The notes beneath the pieces were generated by a model. The model was given only the letters and a program-made list of their open reading frames with translations. It searched no databases and was not told the DNA's origin. DNA of 60,233 bases from Bacteroidales bacterium. Lineage in GTDB: Bacteria; Bacteroidota; Bacteroidia; Bacteroidales; UBA932. Where the stretch lies: positions 1 through 60,233 of the forward strand of contig JAKSKK010000010.1 of NCBI GenBank assembly GCA_024401745.1, given 5' to 3'. A program made the position numbers and the translations under genes. Shown one piece after another: positions 51,118-60,011 of the stretch (its first letter is position 1; every line of letters starts with the position of its first letter).

Positions 51118-51270
51118 ATGCTTATTATCAATGAATTACATAATTTCCAAGCTAAAACGCAAGCTGCAATTAAGGGTTATAGACAAAATGCATTATCAAC
51201 GAGACAAATCTGGGAACTCGGCATAGCATCTTTTTCCATTTGTCTGAACAAAAGCCGGGCCGACAATTGA
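51118..51270 (+). CDS. Possible small ORF, 50 residues
   Basis: ATG 51118 follows an exact TAnnTTTG box (TACTTTTG, 51109-51116) by 1 nt, so a transcript from it would start at or past the ATG. The frame runs to TGA 51268 and encodes a 50-residue peptide starting MLIINELHNFQAKTQAAIKG and ending LNKSRADN. It resembles nothing I recognise. It could be a real short protein, the head of a decayed gene, or chance. The rest of 50959-51415 holds only the hairpin at 51047-51090. Confidence 0.25.
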   Translation: MLIINELHNFQAKTQAAIKGYRQNALSTRQIWELGIASFSICLNKSRADN

Positions 51271-51415
51271 CGTTTTAACTTTTATTAAAGGCGGACGAAT
51301 TCAACAAACAAGTATATGTTTATAACAGATAATAGATTAACTCCTCAAATAGAGTTGAAATTCTTTTGTCTCTTATCGATTCTCGTTGTTATTTCTCCTC
51401 CGTCCTTTAGTTGTT

Positions 51416-52312
51416 TCATTGCTGCATCATACCACGCGCCCCTTCATAAGAGCAACTCTCGGCACCTACTTTCTGCGCTTCTTTCAGAGCTGTTTCCAAA
51501 TCTGATTCTAAGAGATCGCATATTCCAAACAATACTTTGTCTTTGAACAAATAATTAATCAAAGCAGCCGTTGTCCAATCGCCTGCACCAGCAGTATCCA
51601 CCACTTTCTCATTAACGACGGGATCTAGATGCTTCCAACCAGAATCCAAACGGTAGATCAATCCCTTTGCCCCTTGTGTCTGTATAAACAGCTTACCCTT
51701 GTAGTCTTTAAACTGCTTAATGTCTTTTATCCTCTGTTCCGAAAACTTGACTATATCAGCCATCTCGACGCATTTGTTGAACAGGATGACATTTCCACCC
51801 CTGCTGGAAGGCTCAAAGAATATCACCGAACCTTTTTCCTTGAATGTGGTAGCCAATTTCAATATAGCGGGCGAAACCCTATCGAAGAAAAACACCTTGG
51901 GAACAAAGTTAATTCTCTCTATTACCGCTTTCGCCTGGGGCAGTGTCAACGACTTAAAATCCAGATAGAACCGCCCAACGTTGTTACGTGACTCAAACTT
52001 ATGTGTGGGAGTGCCGTCTTTATTGATAAAATTACGCTGGACTATCACCGGTGTCTTGCCGTCTTGGGTGGAAACATAATCCGTGTGTACATGGTGTTTT
52101 TTCATGTCGTCCAGTACCCTCAATCCGTCTTTCGTGTCGTCCAGACGGGCTATGGGGTAGGCATCCCAGCCCATGCGTGATAGTATCATCATCACATTAC
52201 CGCACGTACCACCCACATAATATGATACTGGAATGCAGTTTCCTTCCCAAATCAACACATCCAGACTGATCAGGCCTGCACCGACTATGATACTATTTGT
52301 TTCTAGTTCCAT
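51416..52312 (-). CDS. PfkB-family carbohydrate/nucleoside kinase
   Basis: A 298-residue protein with the ribokinase fold. The N-terminal GAGLISLDVLIW and YYVGGTCGNVMMILSRMGW segments bind substrate, and VVDTAGAGDWTTAALINYL (about 236-254) is the PfkB signature 2 with the catalytic Asp. Its substrate could be a sugar, a sugar phosphate or a nucleoside. It starts 17 nt after the AbiEii stop on the same strand, so it is likely co-transcribed with that toxin gene, an unusual pairing. AT-rich codon use matches the island. Confidence 0.87.
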   Translation of the reverse strand: MELETNSIIVGAGLISLDVLIWEGNCIPVSYYVGGTCGNVMMILSRMGWDAYPIARLDDTKDGLRVLDDMKKHHVHTDYVSTQDGKTPVIVQRNFINKDGTPTHKFESRNNVGRFYLDFKSLTLPQAKAVIERINFVPKVFFFDRVSPAILKLATTFKEKGSVIFFEPSSRGGNVILFNKCVEMADIVKFSEQRIKDIKQFKDYKGKLFIQTQGAKGLIYRLDSGWKHLDPVVNEKVVDTAGAGDWTTAALINYLFKDKVLFGICDLLESDLETALKEAQKVGAESCSYEGARGMMQQ

Positions 52313-52329
52313 TTCTCAAGTTTTAAGAA

Positions 52330-53133
52330 TCAAACTTCCGTATTAAACCTCTCAACCAACTCTGCTTTCACTTTCTCCCATGCCACCTGCGGATCATACT
52401 CCACTTGTGGACCGAGAATCATTTCCGTATCTGCAAGGAATTCCTCATCCTGGAGTTTTCCGTCCATATTCAGCACAAACTCCTTGAACGTGGGCAGGTG
52501 AGATGACGTGAAGCCCAGATATCGCTCATAGCTCTCCATCACTTTCCCTTTATCCAACTCGGGGTGCATTGACAATATTTTCCACAGGTCAAACAAATCT
52601 CGTCCTTTTCTTCGCTGATACACCGCCCGCAACTTTGTCCCTGTCAACTCTGCCAACTCATACGTCAACACTTCGCAAGCCCCTTTGAACCACGAACTAT
52701 CCACCGCAAAAGGCACTCTCACCATTGGAAACACACTGAAGTGCTCCTTACAGTTAATCTCCACTTTCAAGTGAATCTCACCTGCACCCATATCCGTCGG
52801 TTGCACCTTGAACACCAGTGTATTGTTGTGCTTCTTCTGCTTCACTACGGGGTCGCCAAGCCAGGAGAGAGCTTCCCGTAGATGGTCAATCGTCTCCTTG
52901 ATGGGCTCTGCCTGCACTTGCACCAGGTCGATGTCCTCCGAGTATCTGGGCTGCGGACTCAAATACAGCTTGCCCAATGCTGTGCCGCCACGGAACGCCA
53001 GATGCTCCGCAAGAAATGCATCTCTATAGATCGACACTAACGCACGGCAAACTATCAAGTCCTGTTCGATGAACTTATTTACCACCCACGGGGCCTGTTC
53101 ACTCCACTCAGTAATATAACTGTCAGGTATCAT
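52330..53133 (-). CDS. abiEii: AbiEii-type nucleotidyltransferase toxin
   Basis: A 267-residue protein of the DUF1814/AbiEii family. GGTALGK (49-55) and RYSEDIDL (63-70) form the nucleotidyltransferase core, LKVEINC supplies the next motif, and AVYQRRKGRDLFDLWKIL the fourth. Toxins of this family transfer nucleotides to tRNA or other targets and stop growth, often during phage infection. Its ATG overlaps the AbiEi stop by 4 nt. All motifs look intact. Confidence 0.92.
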   Translation of the reverse strand: MIPDSYITEWSEQAPWVVNKFIEQDLIVCRALVSIYRDAFLAEHLAFRGGTALGKLYLSPQPRYSEDIDLVQVQAEPIKETIDHLREALSWLGDPVVKQKKHNNTLVFKVQPTDMGAGEIHLKVEINCKEHFSVFPMVRVPFAVDSSWFKGACEVLTYELAELTGTKLRAVYQRRKGRDLFDLWKILSMHPELDKGKVMESYERYLGFTSSHLPTFKEFVLNMDGKLQDEEFLADTEMILGPQVEYDPQVAWEKVKAELVERFNTEV

Positions 53134-53936
53134 AGCTCGTCAATCTCTATGGTTTCGTTCACTATAATTCTCCACTTGGCGTTCCGCTGGCCGATCTCAC
53201 CACTCTTACCTACCTTCAATGGCACATACTGGAGCACGTGGTGGGAACACTTCAACAGACCATATACCGACTCTGCCGCTTCATCTTCCTCCAATACCTC
53301 GTCCAGAATATAGCCCAGACGCTGCAAACTGGTTACTGGTACCTCCTTCGCAAAGTCAGCGCTTAAGTGCCCATAATCCAGTTTCTCAGCCAGTTCAGCC
53401 AGTACAGTGGCTGCCCGCGAAACGCTCCCTGTCTTAGACTGATACGTCAGCAAATCCACTGCCGTCAGTTCAGGACACGACACGTTAATGTAGCCCGTCC
53501 GCGTCTGCCTTCTCTCCACGTATGCCTCAGGAATATGGCTCTTGCAGAAATAATGCGTTAGGTATTTCTCTCCCTTCTTGTCTCGCATGGCGGGAGGCTC
53601 TATCATCACGCTGAACCGTAGCGGGACCTGATGCGAAGCTCCGTGATAGCTTGCCGCACTCAGCAGAGCCACATAGTATTTGCGTCCCAGGTGGTGCATC
53701 ATGTCGTCCAAGTAAAACGACTGCGGCACAGCCCCGCGCAGCACATACTCATCCGGCACTATGACGTAAAAGCCGCGCAGGGGCGACATAATCCGTCCTT
53801 TGCTCACCTCCCTGGTCAACGCACGTGCAATGCTGCCGGCATTCATCTCAGGAAATGCCCGAGCCACCTCGTCATGTGTAAAGGTGTAGTTGCCTCTCAG
53901 CGGCTTATCATATATCCAGCTTGCGATGCTCGCCAT
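53130..53936 (-). CDS. abiEi: AbiEi-type antitoxin / transcriptional repressor
   Basis: A 268-residue protein, a longer-form AbiEi. The N-terminal winged helix (YTFTHDEVARAFPEMNAGSI) binds DNA, GRIMSPLRGFYVIVPDEYV links to a C-terminal domain that neutralises the toxin. The C-terminal region has SCPELTAVDLLTYQSKTGSV. In characterised AbiE systems this protein represses its own promoter through inverted repeats, and one lies just upstream here. A type IV toxin-antitoxin partner of the next gene. Confidence 0.9.
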   Translation of the reverse strand: MASIASWIYDKPLRGNYTFTHDEVARAFPEMNAGSIARALTREVSKGRIMSPLRGFYVIVPDEYVLRGAVPQSFYLDDMMHHLGRKYYVALLSAASYHGASHQVPLRFSVMIEPPAMRDKKGEKYLTHYFCKSHIPEAYVERRQTRTGYINVSCPELTAVDLLTYQSKTGSVSRAATVLAELAEKLDYGHLSADFAKEVPVTSLQRLGYILDEVLEEDEAAESVYGLLKCSHHVLQYVPLKVGKSGEIGQRNAKWRIIVNETIEIDEL

Positions 53937-53961
53937 TTCCCATTGCCATTTTTTTCGTTTG

Positions 53962-53994
53962 CAAAAATAGACATTTTTTGTCTATCTACGCAAA
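53962..53994 (-). promoter_or_regulatory. AbiE promoter with operator palindrome
   Basis: Minus strand: TTTG (53994-53991), 21 nt, TATTTTTG (53969-53962). The spacer contains the inverted repeat tagaca-N5-tgtcta (53968-53984), whose edge touches the -7 box. This is the expected place for AbiEi binding. Confidence 0.65.
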
Positions 53995-54033
53995 TGGACA
54001 AAGAAAAAATTAGCCCTGTTTTTTTGACTAGTA

Positions 54034-55140
54034 TCAATTCTCATTGTATGCCTCTCCTGTAATCCAAAGGAGGAAAGGTTCACTATCTTCATTAATCTGT
54101 TTAAAAACAGTAGCATCTTCTATTTCATAGTTGGCTGAACTCACGTTGTAAATTGTGACACAGTTGTTATACTCCAATCCCACGAGCAAAGCACCAAGTG
54201 ACAGCAATTTACTTGTCAGCAACGCAATACCAAAACACACGTGGTCACTGATCGGCTTGAAGGTTGCCTGATGTCCTTGAATCATATTTGACACAATACG
54301 ATACAGTTCAAACGGATTCTGCTCATCAGCGTAAGTGATATTCTGTGGCTCGGTAAACTGTTTCTCAGTAAAGAACTCATGGTATTTCAGCATCAAATAG
54401 TCAGAGTGCCGTGGGTCTTTCGATGGGAATGGCAAGACTGGGAACATATCCGAAGGCTGAAAATGATTGTAGATGCTCCGTAGAATGTCAATATTCTGGT
54501 CTCCCATCAAGCTAATTAGGATATTGATCCTATCCAAATTGGACTCACGGCTTGACAACGATCGGAATCCTACCAGTGGCTCAATATTGTCAATAACCGG
54601 AGTCTTCTTAATACGCTCATCGATAGTTACATTTTCAGACACTGCAAAGAACAGATTCTTAGATTTGTCTTTGTCAAGCTTGTTGAACAAGGCTTTGCCA
54701 ATATTGAAATAGAAAGCTCTGGGCAAAGAACTGACATCCATTATCACATCATTGTACACGCTCAAGTCTTTGACAATTACTTGACGGCTCATCTGAGCTA
54801 TGCGTTTATCCCAAGGCAATCTACCATCAATCTGCAACTCCTCATAACCAAAGCCGTATCGGTCTTTTAACTCTGCCAGTTGCCGCGAGTTGATTTCATA
54901 CAGCTTCTTGTTCTCCTCTGGATCTTTTTCATTGGGAAAATCAAAAGCAATACAATCTAATTGCTGCTCAGGATTATTTTCAAGGAACAGCTTCAGGATA
55001 TTATTCATTCTAGGGTCGAAGCCCTTGCCCAACAAAAACAGGACCTTCACAGCAGGCTTATCCTTGTAGTATTCTTTCCAGAACTCCACCAGCTTCTCAT
55101 TCTGGCGATACATCACGTATGATTCCCAACGTTTTTTCAT
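54034..55140 (-). CDS. Unknown protein, last gene of the four-gene island module
   Basis: 368 residues from ATG 55140, overlapping the ATPase stop as ATGA (a GTG at 55146 is the alternative). An alpha/beta protein with VKVLFLLGKGFDPRMNNILK near the start, then VIMDVSSLPRAFYFNIGKAL and CFGIALLTSKLLSLGALLVG. The early glycine-rich loop could bind a nucleotide or sugar phosphate, but there is no standard Walker motif. No known family is recognised. It is always made with the ATPase, PRTase-like and SIS-HAD proteins in this operon. Confidence 0.75.
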   Translation of the reverse strand: MKKRWESYVMYRQNEKLVEFWKEYYKDKPAVKVLFLLGKGFDPRMNNILKLFLENNPEQQLDCIAFDFPNEKDPEENKKLYEINSRQLAELKDRYGFGYEELQIDGRLPWDKRIAQMSRQVIVKDLSVYNDVIMDVSSLPRAFYFNIGKALFNKLDKDKSKNLFFAVSENVTIDERIKKTPVIDNIEPLVGFRSLSSRESNLDRINILISLMGDQNIDILRSIYNHFQPSDMFPVLPFPSKDPRHSDYLMLKYHEFFTEKQFTEPQNITYADEQNPFELYRIVSNMIQGHQATFKPISDHVCFGIALLTSKLLSLGALLVGLEYNNCVTIYNVSSANYEIEDATVFKQINEDSEPFLLWITGEAYNEN

Positions 55141-56972
55141 AGCCACGAATTGAGTTTATGAAGTGTCAATGGACGCCATCCTCCACGTTCAAGCGGCAAA
55201 TGTGCGTATGCACAAAGCCAGCTATTCAAGTAGAAAATAGTCCATTTCTGGTCTTTTTTACCTTGGGTTACACCTTGTTTCATCAAGAAGTTATACGCGA
55301 GACAATCCTTCAGGATTGATGCCAAGTCTTCATTATCGGGGTCTTGGAACCAAAAACCATCCTTACCCCATTTGCCAGAATTCTCTTCCTTCACGGCAAA
55401 TCCGGTAACAGAGCGATATGAATATGTTGGAGTGAATGTCACATTATAGCAGAAATCTATCAATTGCATCAGGAATCCATAGATTTTGTTGCCTCGTGGC
55501 AGGCGCTTGATGTCCTCCAAACGAGCAAGTGCAAAGTCCCTGACAATCTTATCTTGTTCCTCTGCAGTCAATACATAGTGAGAGGGGTCAGAGATCTTCT
55601 TGGCCACCAATAGTTCATACATCTTGGCAGACAAATCCAAGAATTGCTCTACATTCTGGCTGGCCAAGTCCATAAGTGTTGAGAAGCCATAGTACTGAGG
55701 TAACTTCTTAATTTCACCAGGCATTACTTCCTTCACCAATGGCATCAATGGATTTAACATCCAGTCTATATCTTGAGCCGTATATCCGAACAGGTTCATC
55801 GCTCCGTTTGCGCCTTGACGGGCAGCATGCATCAACAAGGCTCGCATATTAAGCACCCGCTCATACGGGTCTTGTTTTTCTATAGTAGCAACGCATTCAG
55901 CGTAGTTGTCATAATTGTGCAGTTCCGACAATTGCGCCAGATATTTCTTGCTTGCATCGTTATAAAGCGCCTTGTAGTTAATAGTGGTATCACTGGCAAG
56001 CGCACTGGCAAGGATAATTCCGTCAGCAGAGAAGGCACTACGCAAAGTAGATATATTCTTCACCATTGGATTGAATATACCCTTCTTAGTGTTCTCTAAG
56101 TGGATGGTCTGGTCATCCCTATCTTTGATATTCTTATCACTCAGTATATCTGTAGTAGAGAGTGTTTCCAAACGTTCCGCTATCCAAAGCGTTACAGGCA
56201 TACGCACCTCAACAGTCTCATCACGTATAATCTTCTTTTGATTCTTGGTGAGTTTATGACCGTCGTCAATCTGGAAGATGAAGTCTTCACATAGTTTATC
56301 TCCATTATAGGTAAACCAAGAAGCCTTCATAGCTTGCAACGCAAATAACTTGCTACTGCCCTGGATACCCCCTTCCGGCATCACAAAGCTATCAAGGAAC
56401 TCGCATATCTTCCGCTCCTGTTCAGCAGCCCAATCCAGCAATTCCTTTCCAGTATACTCTGCCTTGAAGTCTCCAAGTTCTGGTATTATTTCCTCTGGTG
56501 TATAAGTAATTTCATTTAGTTGGGTATATTTGACACCAGCCAATGCCATCAAGCTTTTTAGAGTGGCCAGCACAATCCTCGCATTGAGAAGCGTCAGAAA
56601 TATCCTTTTCTGCTCTATCTCATTAAATAGAACATCATCTTCAAGAAACTCATAGTCACGACCTAACTGTAAATAGACACCACATTTCTTGATATGATCG
56701 CTGTCTATCACTTCCAACTTTTTCAGTTTTTTGTAGGCCGTATTGCGTTCCGTAATACGCTGAAGAATTGTCGGTGAGAAAAGACGCAATAGCGTAGTCT
56801 TTCCTGCGCCTGGCGAACTAAGTATGGTAGTCACGTTGTTCCATAGCTTATCCTGCTCATATTTTTCTTCAAGATGAGTTAAGGGTTCCGACGAGAAGAG
56901 TTCCAAGAACATCTCGTCAGTTTCTATTCGCTCAGAGGCGCGTATGGCAAACGGATTCTTATAGATATTCAT
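55137..56972 (-). CDS. P-loop ATPase (ORC/CDC6- or STAND-like AAA) of the island module
   Basis: A 611-residue protein with LSSPGAGKTTLLRLF (Walker A, about 51-65) and FIFQIDDGHKL (Walker B, about 230-240). The rest is helical and unassigned; the overall length and the early N-terminal KNPFAIRASERIETDEMF recall ATPases annotated as ORC-CDC6-like in defence loci (recollection, not checked). It is probably the sensor or switch of the module. It starts 4 nt after the PRTase-like gene. Confidence 0.8.
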   Translation of the reverse strand: MNIYKNPFAIRASERIETDEMFLELFSSEPLTHLEEKYEQDKLWNNVTTILSSPGAGKTTLLRLFSPTILQRITERNTAYKKLKKLEVIDSDHIKKCGVYLQLGRDYEFLEDDVLFNEIEQKRIFLTLLNARIVLATLKSLMALAGVKYTQLNEITYTPEEIIPELGDFKAEYTGKELLDWAAEQERKICEFLDSFVMPEGGIQGSSKLFALQAMKASWFTYNGDKLCEDFIFQIDDGHKLTKNQKKIIRDETVEVRMPVTLWIAERLETLSTTDILSDKNIKDRDDQTIHLENTKKGIFNPMVKNISTLRSAFSADGIILASALASDTTINYKALYNDASKKYLAQLSELHNYDNYAECVATIEKQDPYERVLNMRALLMHAARQGANGAMNLFGYTAQDIDWMLNPLMPLVKEVMPGEIKKLPQYYGFSTLMDLASQNVEQFLDLSAKMYELLVAKKISDPSHYVLTAEEQDKIVRDFALARLEDIKRLPRGNKIYGFLMQLIDFCYNVTFTPTYSYRSVTGFAVKEENSGKWGKDGFWFQDPDNEDLASILKDCLAYNFLMKQGVTQGKKDQKWTIFYLNSWLCAYAHLPLERGGWRPLTLHKLNSWL

Positions 56973-56976
56973 ACGG

Positions 56977-58110
56977 TCAATGGCGGCTTATACGGGGGAA
57001 CAATCCATGAAATCTTTCTGCATCCTGCCAAATGATGGGCAGTGAATTATTAGGCGTATTGTGAGCAAGCACTACCGGCAAGGCACATTCATCAAATCCC
57101 AACCAAGGGCTGTCATTCTTGCCAACTTTGTAACTCTTGGATATAACACACTCTTCCACAAAGTGTTTATCTTTCTTCAACACTTTCACCAAGTCATTGT
57201 CTGTTTTGATATCGTTAGATAGCTTGTTTTCCAGAAGCTGTACTATGTGTATGTTGAACACCACTTTGTCTTGCCAACCAACTGATTTCAAGTAATTGTC
57301 AAGATTGCTCTTTATAGTGGTTCTTGCCTTTTCTGTAGCTATACAAAACAAGATATCTATCTGTATCTTTTGCTCTGGCTCCAGTAGATAGCTCAAATGT
57401 TCAATTTTCTGTCCTCTTTCAACATACCCTCGCGTACATAATTCATCAATGATTTTCTTCAACTTACCATGATACGTACCATCACTCTCATCATAGCGGA
57501 TGAAGCTTTTACCACTGGCAGTAAAGTCATCAATCAAAAAAATCCTACGGAAGTATGGCTTTTCTATGCCTTTCAACTTTTCGTCTTTGCGCAGTTCTTC
57601 CAGCATATCCTTTAGTTTCTTTCCATCAGGATAATAATTGGTCAAGACCTGCTCATTATTGAAGCCTGCACTACGACGCAATATGTCCGTATGAGCACCA
57701 TCGCTGAGACCTACCACCAATGCAGAACGTTTTTCTATTTCAAAGCGATTTCGCACCACCTGGCTTGATCGTTTATATGACGGCATCCCTGTTTCAGTAG
57801 TAGCCATATCCAGCAGAATAGGTCGTATCTTAGAATCATACAACAAATCCACCAGATAGTTCATCTGCGTTGAGGATATGAAGACCAGCTTTTCCTTTAT
57901 AAACTTATAAGCCTCATCACGGTCTTCTTCCTCAATATCATTCAGCCACTGTACCAGGCTGCTCATAAAGCGCATTCCCGGCATATACCGGTCATAAGCA
58001 TCATACTTCATGCTACCCATGAATTCAAGGGCTGCACGTTCAGATGCCAATGTCGGGGCATCCCACTTCATGATGCTGGCAAGAAGTTGATTTGCTAAAT
58101 TACTGTTCAT
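56977..58110 (-). CDS. Phosphoribosyltransferase-like protein of the island module
   Basis: A 377-residue protein. RIFLIDDFTASGKSF (about 188-202) is a PRPP-binding-type loop, and ALVVGLSDGAHTDILRR upstream fits a PRTase-like fold. The helical flanks are long and match no base-salvage enzyme, so it may use PRPP on an unusual acceptor or only bind a nucleotide. Such PRTase-like proteins occur in predicted conflict systems. ATG overlaps the SIS-HAD stop by 4 nt (ATGA). Confidence 0.78.
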   Translation of the reverse strand: MNSNLANQLLASIMKWDAPTLASERAALEFMGSMKYDAYDRYMPGMRFMSSLVQWLNDIEEEDRDEAYKFIKEKLVFISSTQMNYLVDLLYDSKIRPILLDMATTETGMPSYKRSSQVVRNRFEIEKRSALVVGLSDGAHTDILRRSAGFNNEQVLTNYYPDGKKLKDMLEELRKDEKLKGIEKPYFRRIFLIDDFTASGKSFIRYDESDGTYHGKLKKIIDELCTRGYVERGQKIEHLSYLLEPEQKIQIDILFCIATEKARTTIKSNLDNYLKSVGWQDKVVFNIHIVQLLENKLSNDIKTDNDLVKVLKKDKHFVEECVISKSYKVGKNDSPWLGFDECALPVVLAHNTPNNSLPIIWQDAERFHGLFPRISRH

Positions 58111-60011
58111 AAACTAAACTTACATTTGATGATACCGTCGGTAACGGTAAGATGGCTAAGGTAGTAAAGCGTAGCGTCAAGTCCGTAAATGCCCGGAGGT
58201 GCTATGTTCCAGCAACTTTCTGCATTGCGTGATACACGGTCGACACTGAGAGAATACTTGCTAGTGAGTAGTTCGTAGTCGTTGCCTTCCACACTGCCGT
58301 AGTCGCCAATGCACAGGGAGTGCGCTGGGTCTTCCAGCACACGGAGCTTGCTCACATCATGATATACTACAATGTCCATACTGTGGCTGCTGCGCCACAC
58401 ACGGATGCCGGTGAGATGAAGGTCCCAGATAATTTCACGGCATGTTTCATAAACTAGTTGTGATTCCGTCTGGGTCATTTCTCCCTCAATTGACAATTGA
58501 AGGCTGCGCTCTTCAAATTTGTAGTCCACACAACTATTAGGGAGTCGTTGTTTCAGTTCCTCCTCCAGTGCTTTCAGTTCATTGTCAAAGGGCTGTTCCT
58601 TCCACGCTTTCAGTTTATCCTCTTCGCCTAAAACCAATAGGCAAGCACCATTATAGTAGCCCACCTTGATTTGCGACCAGTATTTCTGGTCAATGGATTT
58701 TTGGAACGACTCGCCCACCGACTTGCCACGACCTGTAGCTACCACTATCTGTGCCCCGTTTTCCAGCAGAGGCATCAGTGCACCTCTGATCTCATCGCAT
58801 AATCCATTCGTAAAACGACTTTTGCGGTCTGGTGCTGACAATGTTCCATCATAGTCAAAGGCTACGGTGGTGAACTTACCATGGTTCAACTGGCGTACAA
58901 AACGGTAACAAGCCTCCCTATAATGCACCCACAACGGGGCATTCTCCCTACCTGCTACGCCCAGTTTACGCAGTACGGCAACCTCGAGTGTCTTCTCTGT
59001 GGGTAGGATGCGATTGGTCAGCTTGAAGTAGTCCAAGTTGTAGAGTATACGGCCATATCCAGGCACACCCGGTTTTCCGGGGTCAATGCCACGTGCTTCG
59101 CCCAAGTCGTTGACAAAGCGAAATGCCTTTAGGAGCATGTCAATGGATGCCTGAGGTCCATCCAACTCTGTTTCTAAATAGATGACGGGCACGCTCGTAG
59201 GCAAACATCCAATGGTCTTGTAGGCCAATTCCCGCTCAACGGGCGTTACCAGTGCAATAATGCAAGAGTTTTCACCCCGCTTGTCAAACCAGTGGTGACG
59301 GCCGTGACCGAAGTTGCGATAGTCGCTGAGCAAGGCTGAACCAAGGGCTGCCTCCGTGAGTTTGGACTCAATATCCCAAGCCACGGGTTCGCCAGCCGCA
59401 CCATAGAGAACAATGAAGTTTTGGATTCCAGACAGTCCAAGGTTCAACGGTCTTGTGGTCAGTTCAAGGTCTAAGGGATTTAATCCTGAAACTTGGAACT
59501 TGGAGCTTTCTGCTGCTTTACATAGGAGTGTAAAAGTAGCGGCCAATGAGTTGGTGGCCAGGAAGCCGTCTTTCTCGCTTGGGATGTCCTCGCACCAGCG
59601 TTGCACCTTGGGGTACTGCTGGAGCAGTTCCTCGGTGGGGTTATCCTTTCGCAGGGTCAGGCTCATTATGCCTGTCTCATTATATTTAACGCCATACTTG
59701 ATGGCATTGAGGATATCTTTGTTCTTGCCGCTGGCACTGAGGAAAAGCAGTTTGTTTCCACGGATAATCTCTTGACCAGAATACATCAGCTGCAAGGGGG
59801 ACATCGCTTTTGCCATCACACCATTGCACTGCTGATAAAGCTGGGCTGCATAGTGGCAAGCACTGAGCGAACCGCCAGAGCCAATGCAAACCAGAGGTAT
59901 CTGCTTGTTCTCTGCAAACAGAAACCGTGCAAGACGAGTCACATCCTGCTGCTCAGCCCATCGAATGGTCTCCGAAAGCATTTTCAGCTCTCCCTTAAAT
60001 GGCTTTCCCAT
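58107..60011 (-). CDS. SIS-domain and HAD-phosphatase fusion protein
   Basis: A 634-residue protein. The N-terminal half has a sugar-isomerase (SIS) fold with CIGSGGSLSACHYA (42-55) and LLFLSASGKNKDILNA, as in enzymes acting on phosphosugars. The C-terminal half (about 380-634) is a HAD phosphatase of the Cof/sucrose-phosphatase type: AFDYDGTLSAP (nucleophile Asp about 386), IVVATGRGKS and SLCIGDYGSVEGND. The two halves could isomerise and then dephosphorylate one sugar. First gene of the module, with its own promoter. Confidence 0.87.
   Translation of the reverse strand: MGKPFKGELKMLSETIRWAEQQDVTRLARFLFAENKQIPLVCIGSGGSLSACHYAAQLYQQCNGVMAKAMSPLQLMYSGQEIIRGNKLLFLSASGKNKDILNAIKYGVKYNETGIMSLTLRKDNPTEELLQQYPKVQRWCEDIPSEKDGFLATNSLAATFTLLCKAAESSKFQVSGLNPLDLELTTRPLNLGLSGIQNFIVLYGAAGEPVAWDIESKLTEAALGSALLSDYRNFGHGRHHWFDKRGENSCIIALVTPVERELAYKTIGCLPTSVPVIYLETELDGPQASIDMLLKAFRFVNDLGEARGIDPGKPGVPGYGRILYNLDYFKLTNRILPTEKTLEVAVLRKLGVAGRENAPLWVHYREACYRFVRQLNHGKFTTVAFDYDGTLSAPDRKSRFTNGLCDEIRGALMPLLENGAQIVVATGRGKSVGESFQKSIDQKYWSQIKVGYYNGACLLVLGEEDKLKAWKEQPFDNELKALEEELKQRLPNSCVDYKFEERSLQLSIEGEMTQTESQLVYETCREIIWDLHLTGIRVWRSSHSMDIVVYHDVSKLRVLEDPAHSLCIGDYGSVEGNDYELLTSKYSLSVDRVSRNAESCWNIAPPGIYGLDATLYYLSHLTVTDGIIKCKFSL

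Noticed and set aside
51316-51546. 76-codon plus-strand frame overlapping the PfkB 3' end
   Set aside because: Much of it is antisense to the kinase gene, and no promoter box or family similarity supports it.
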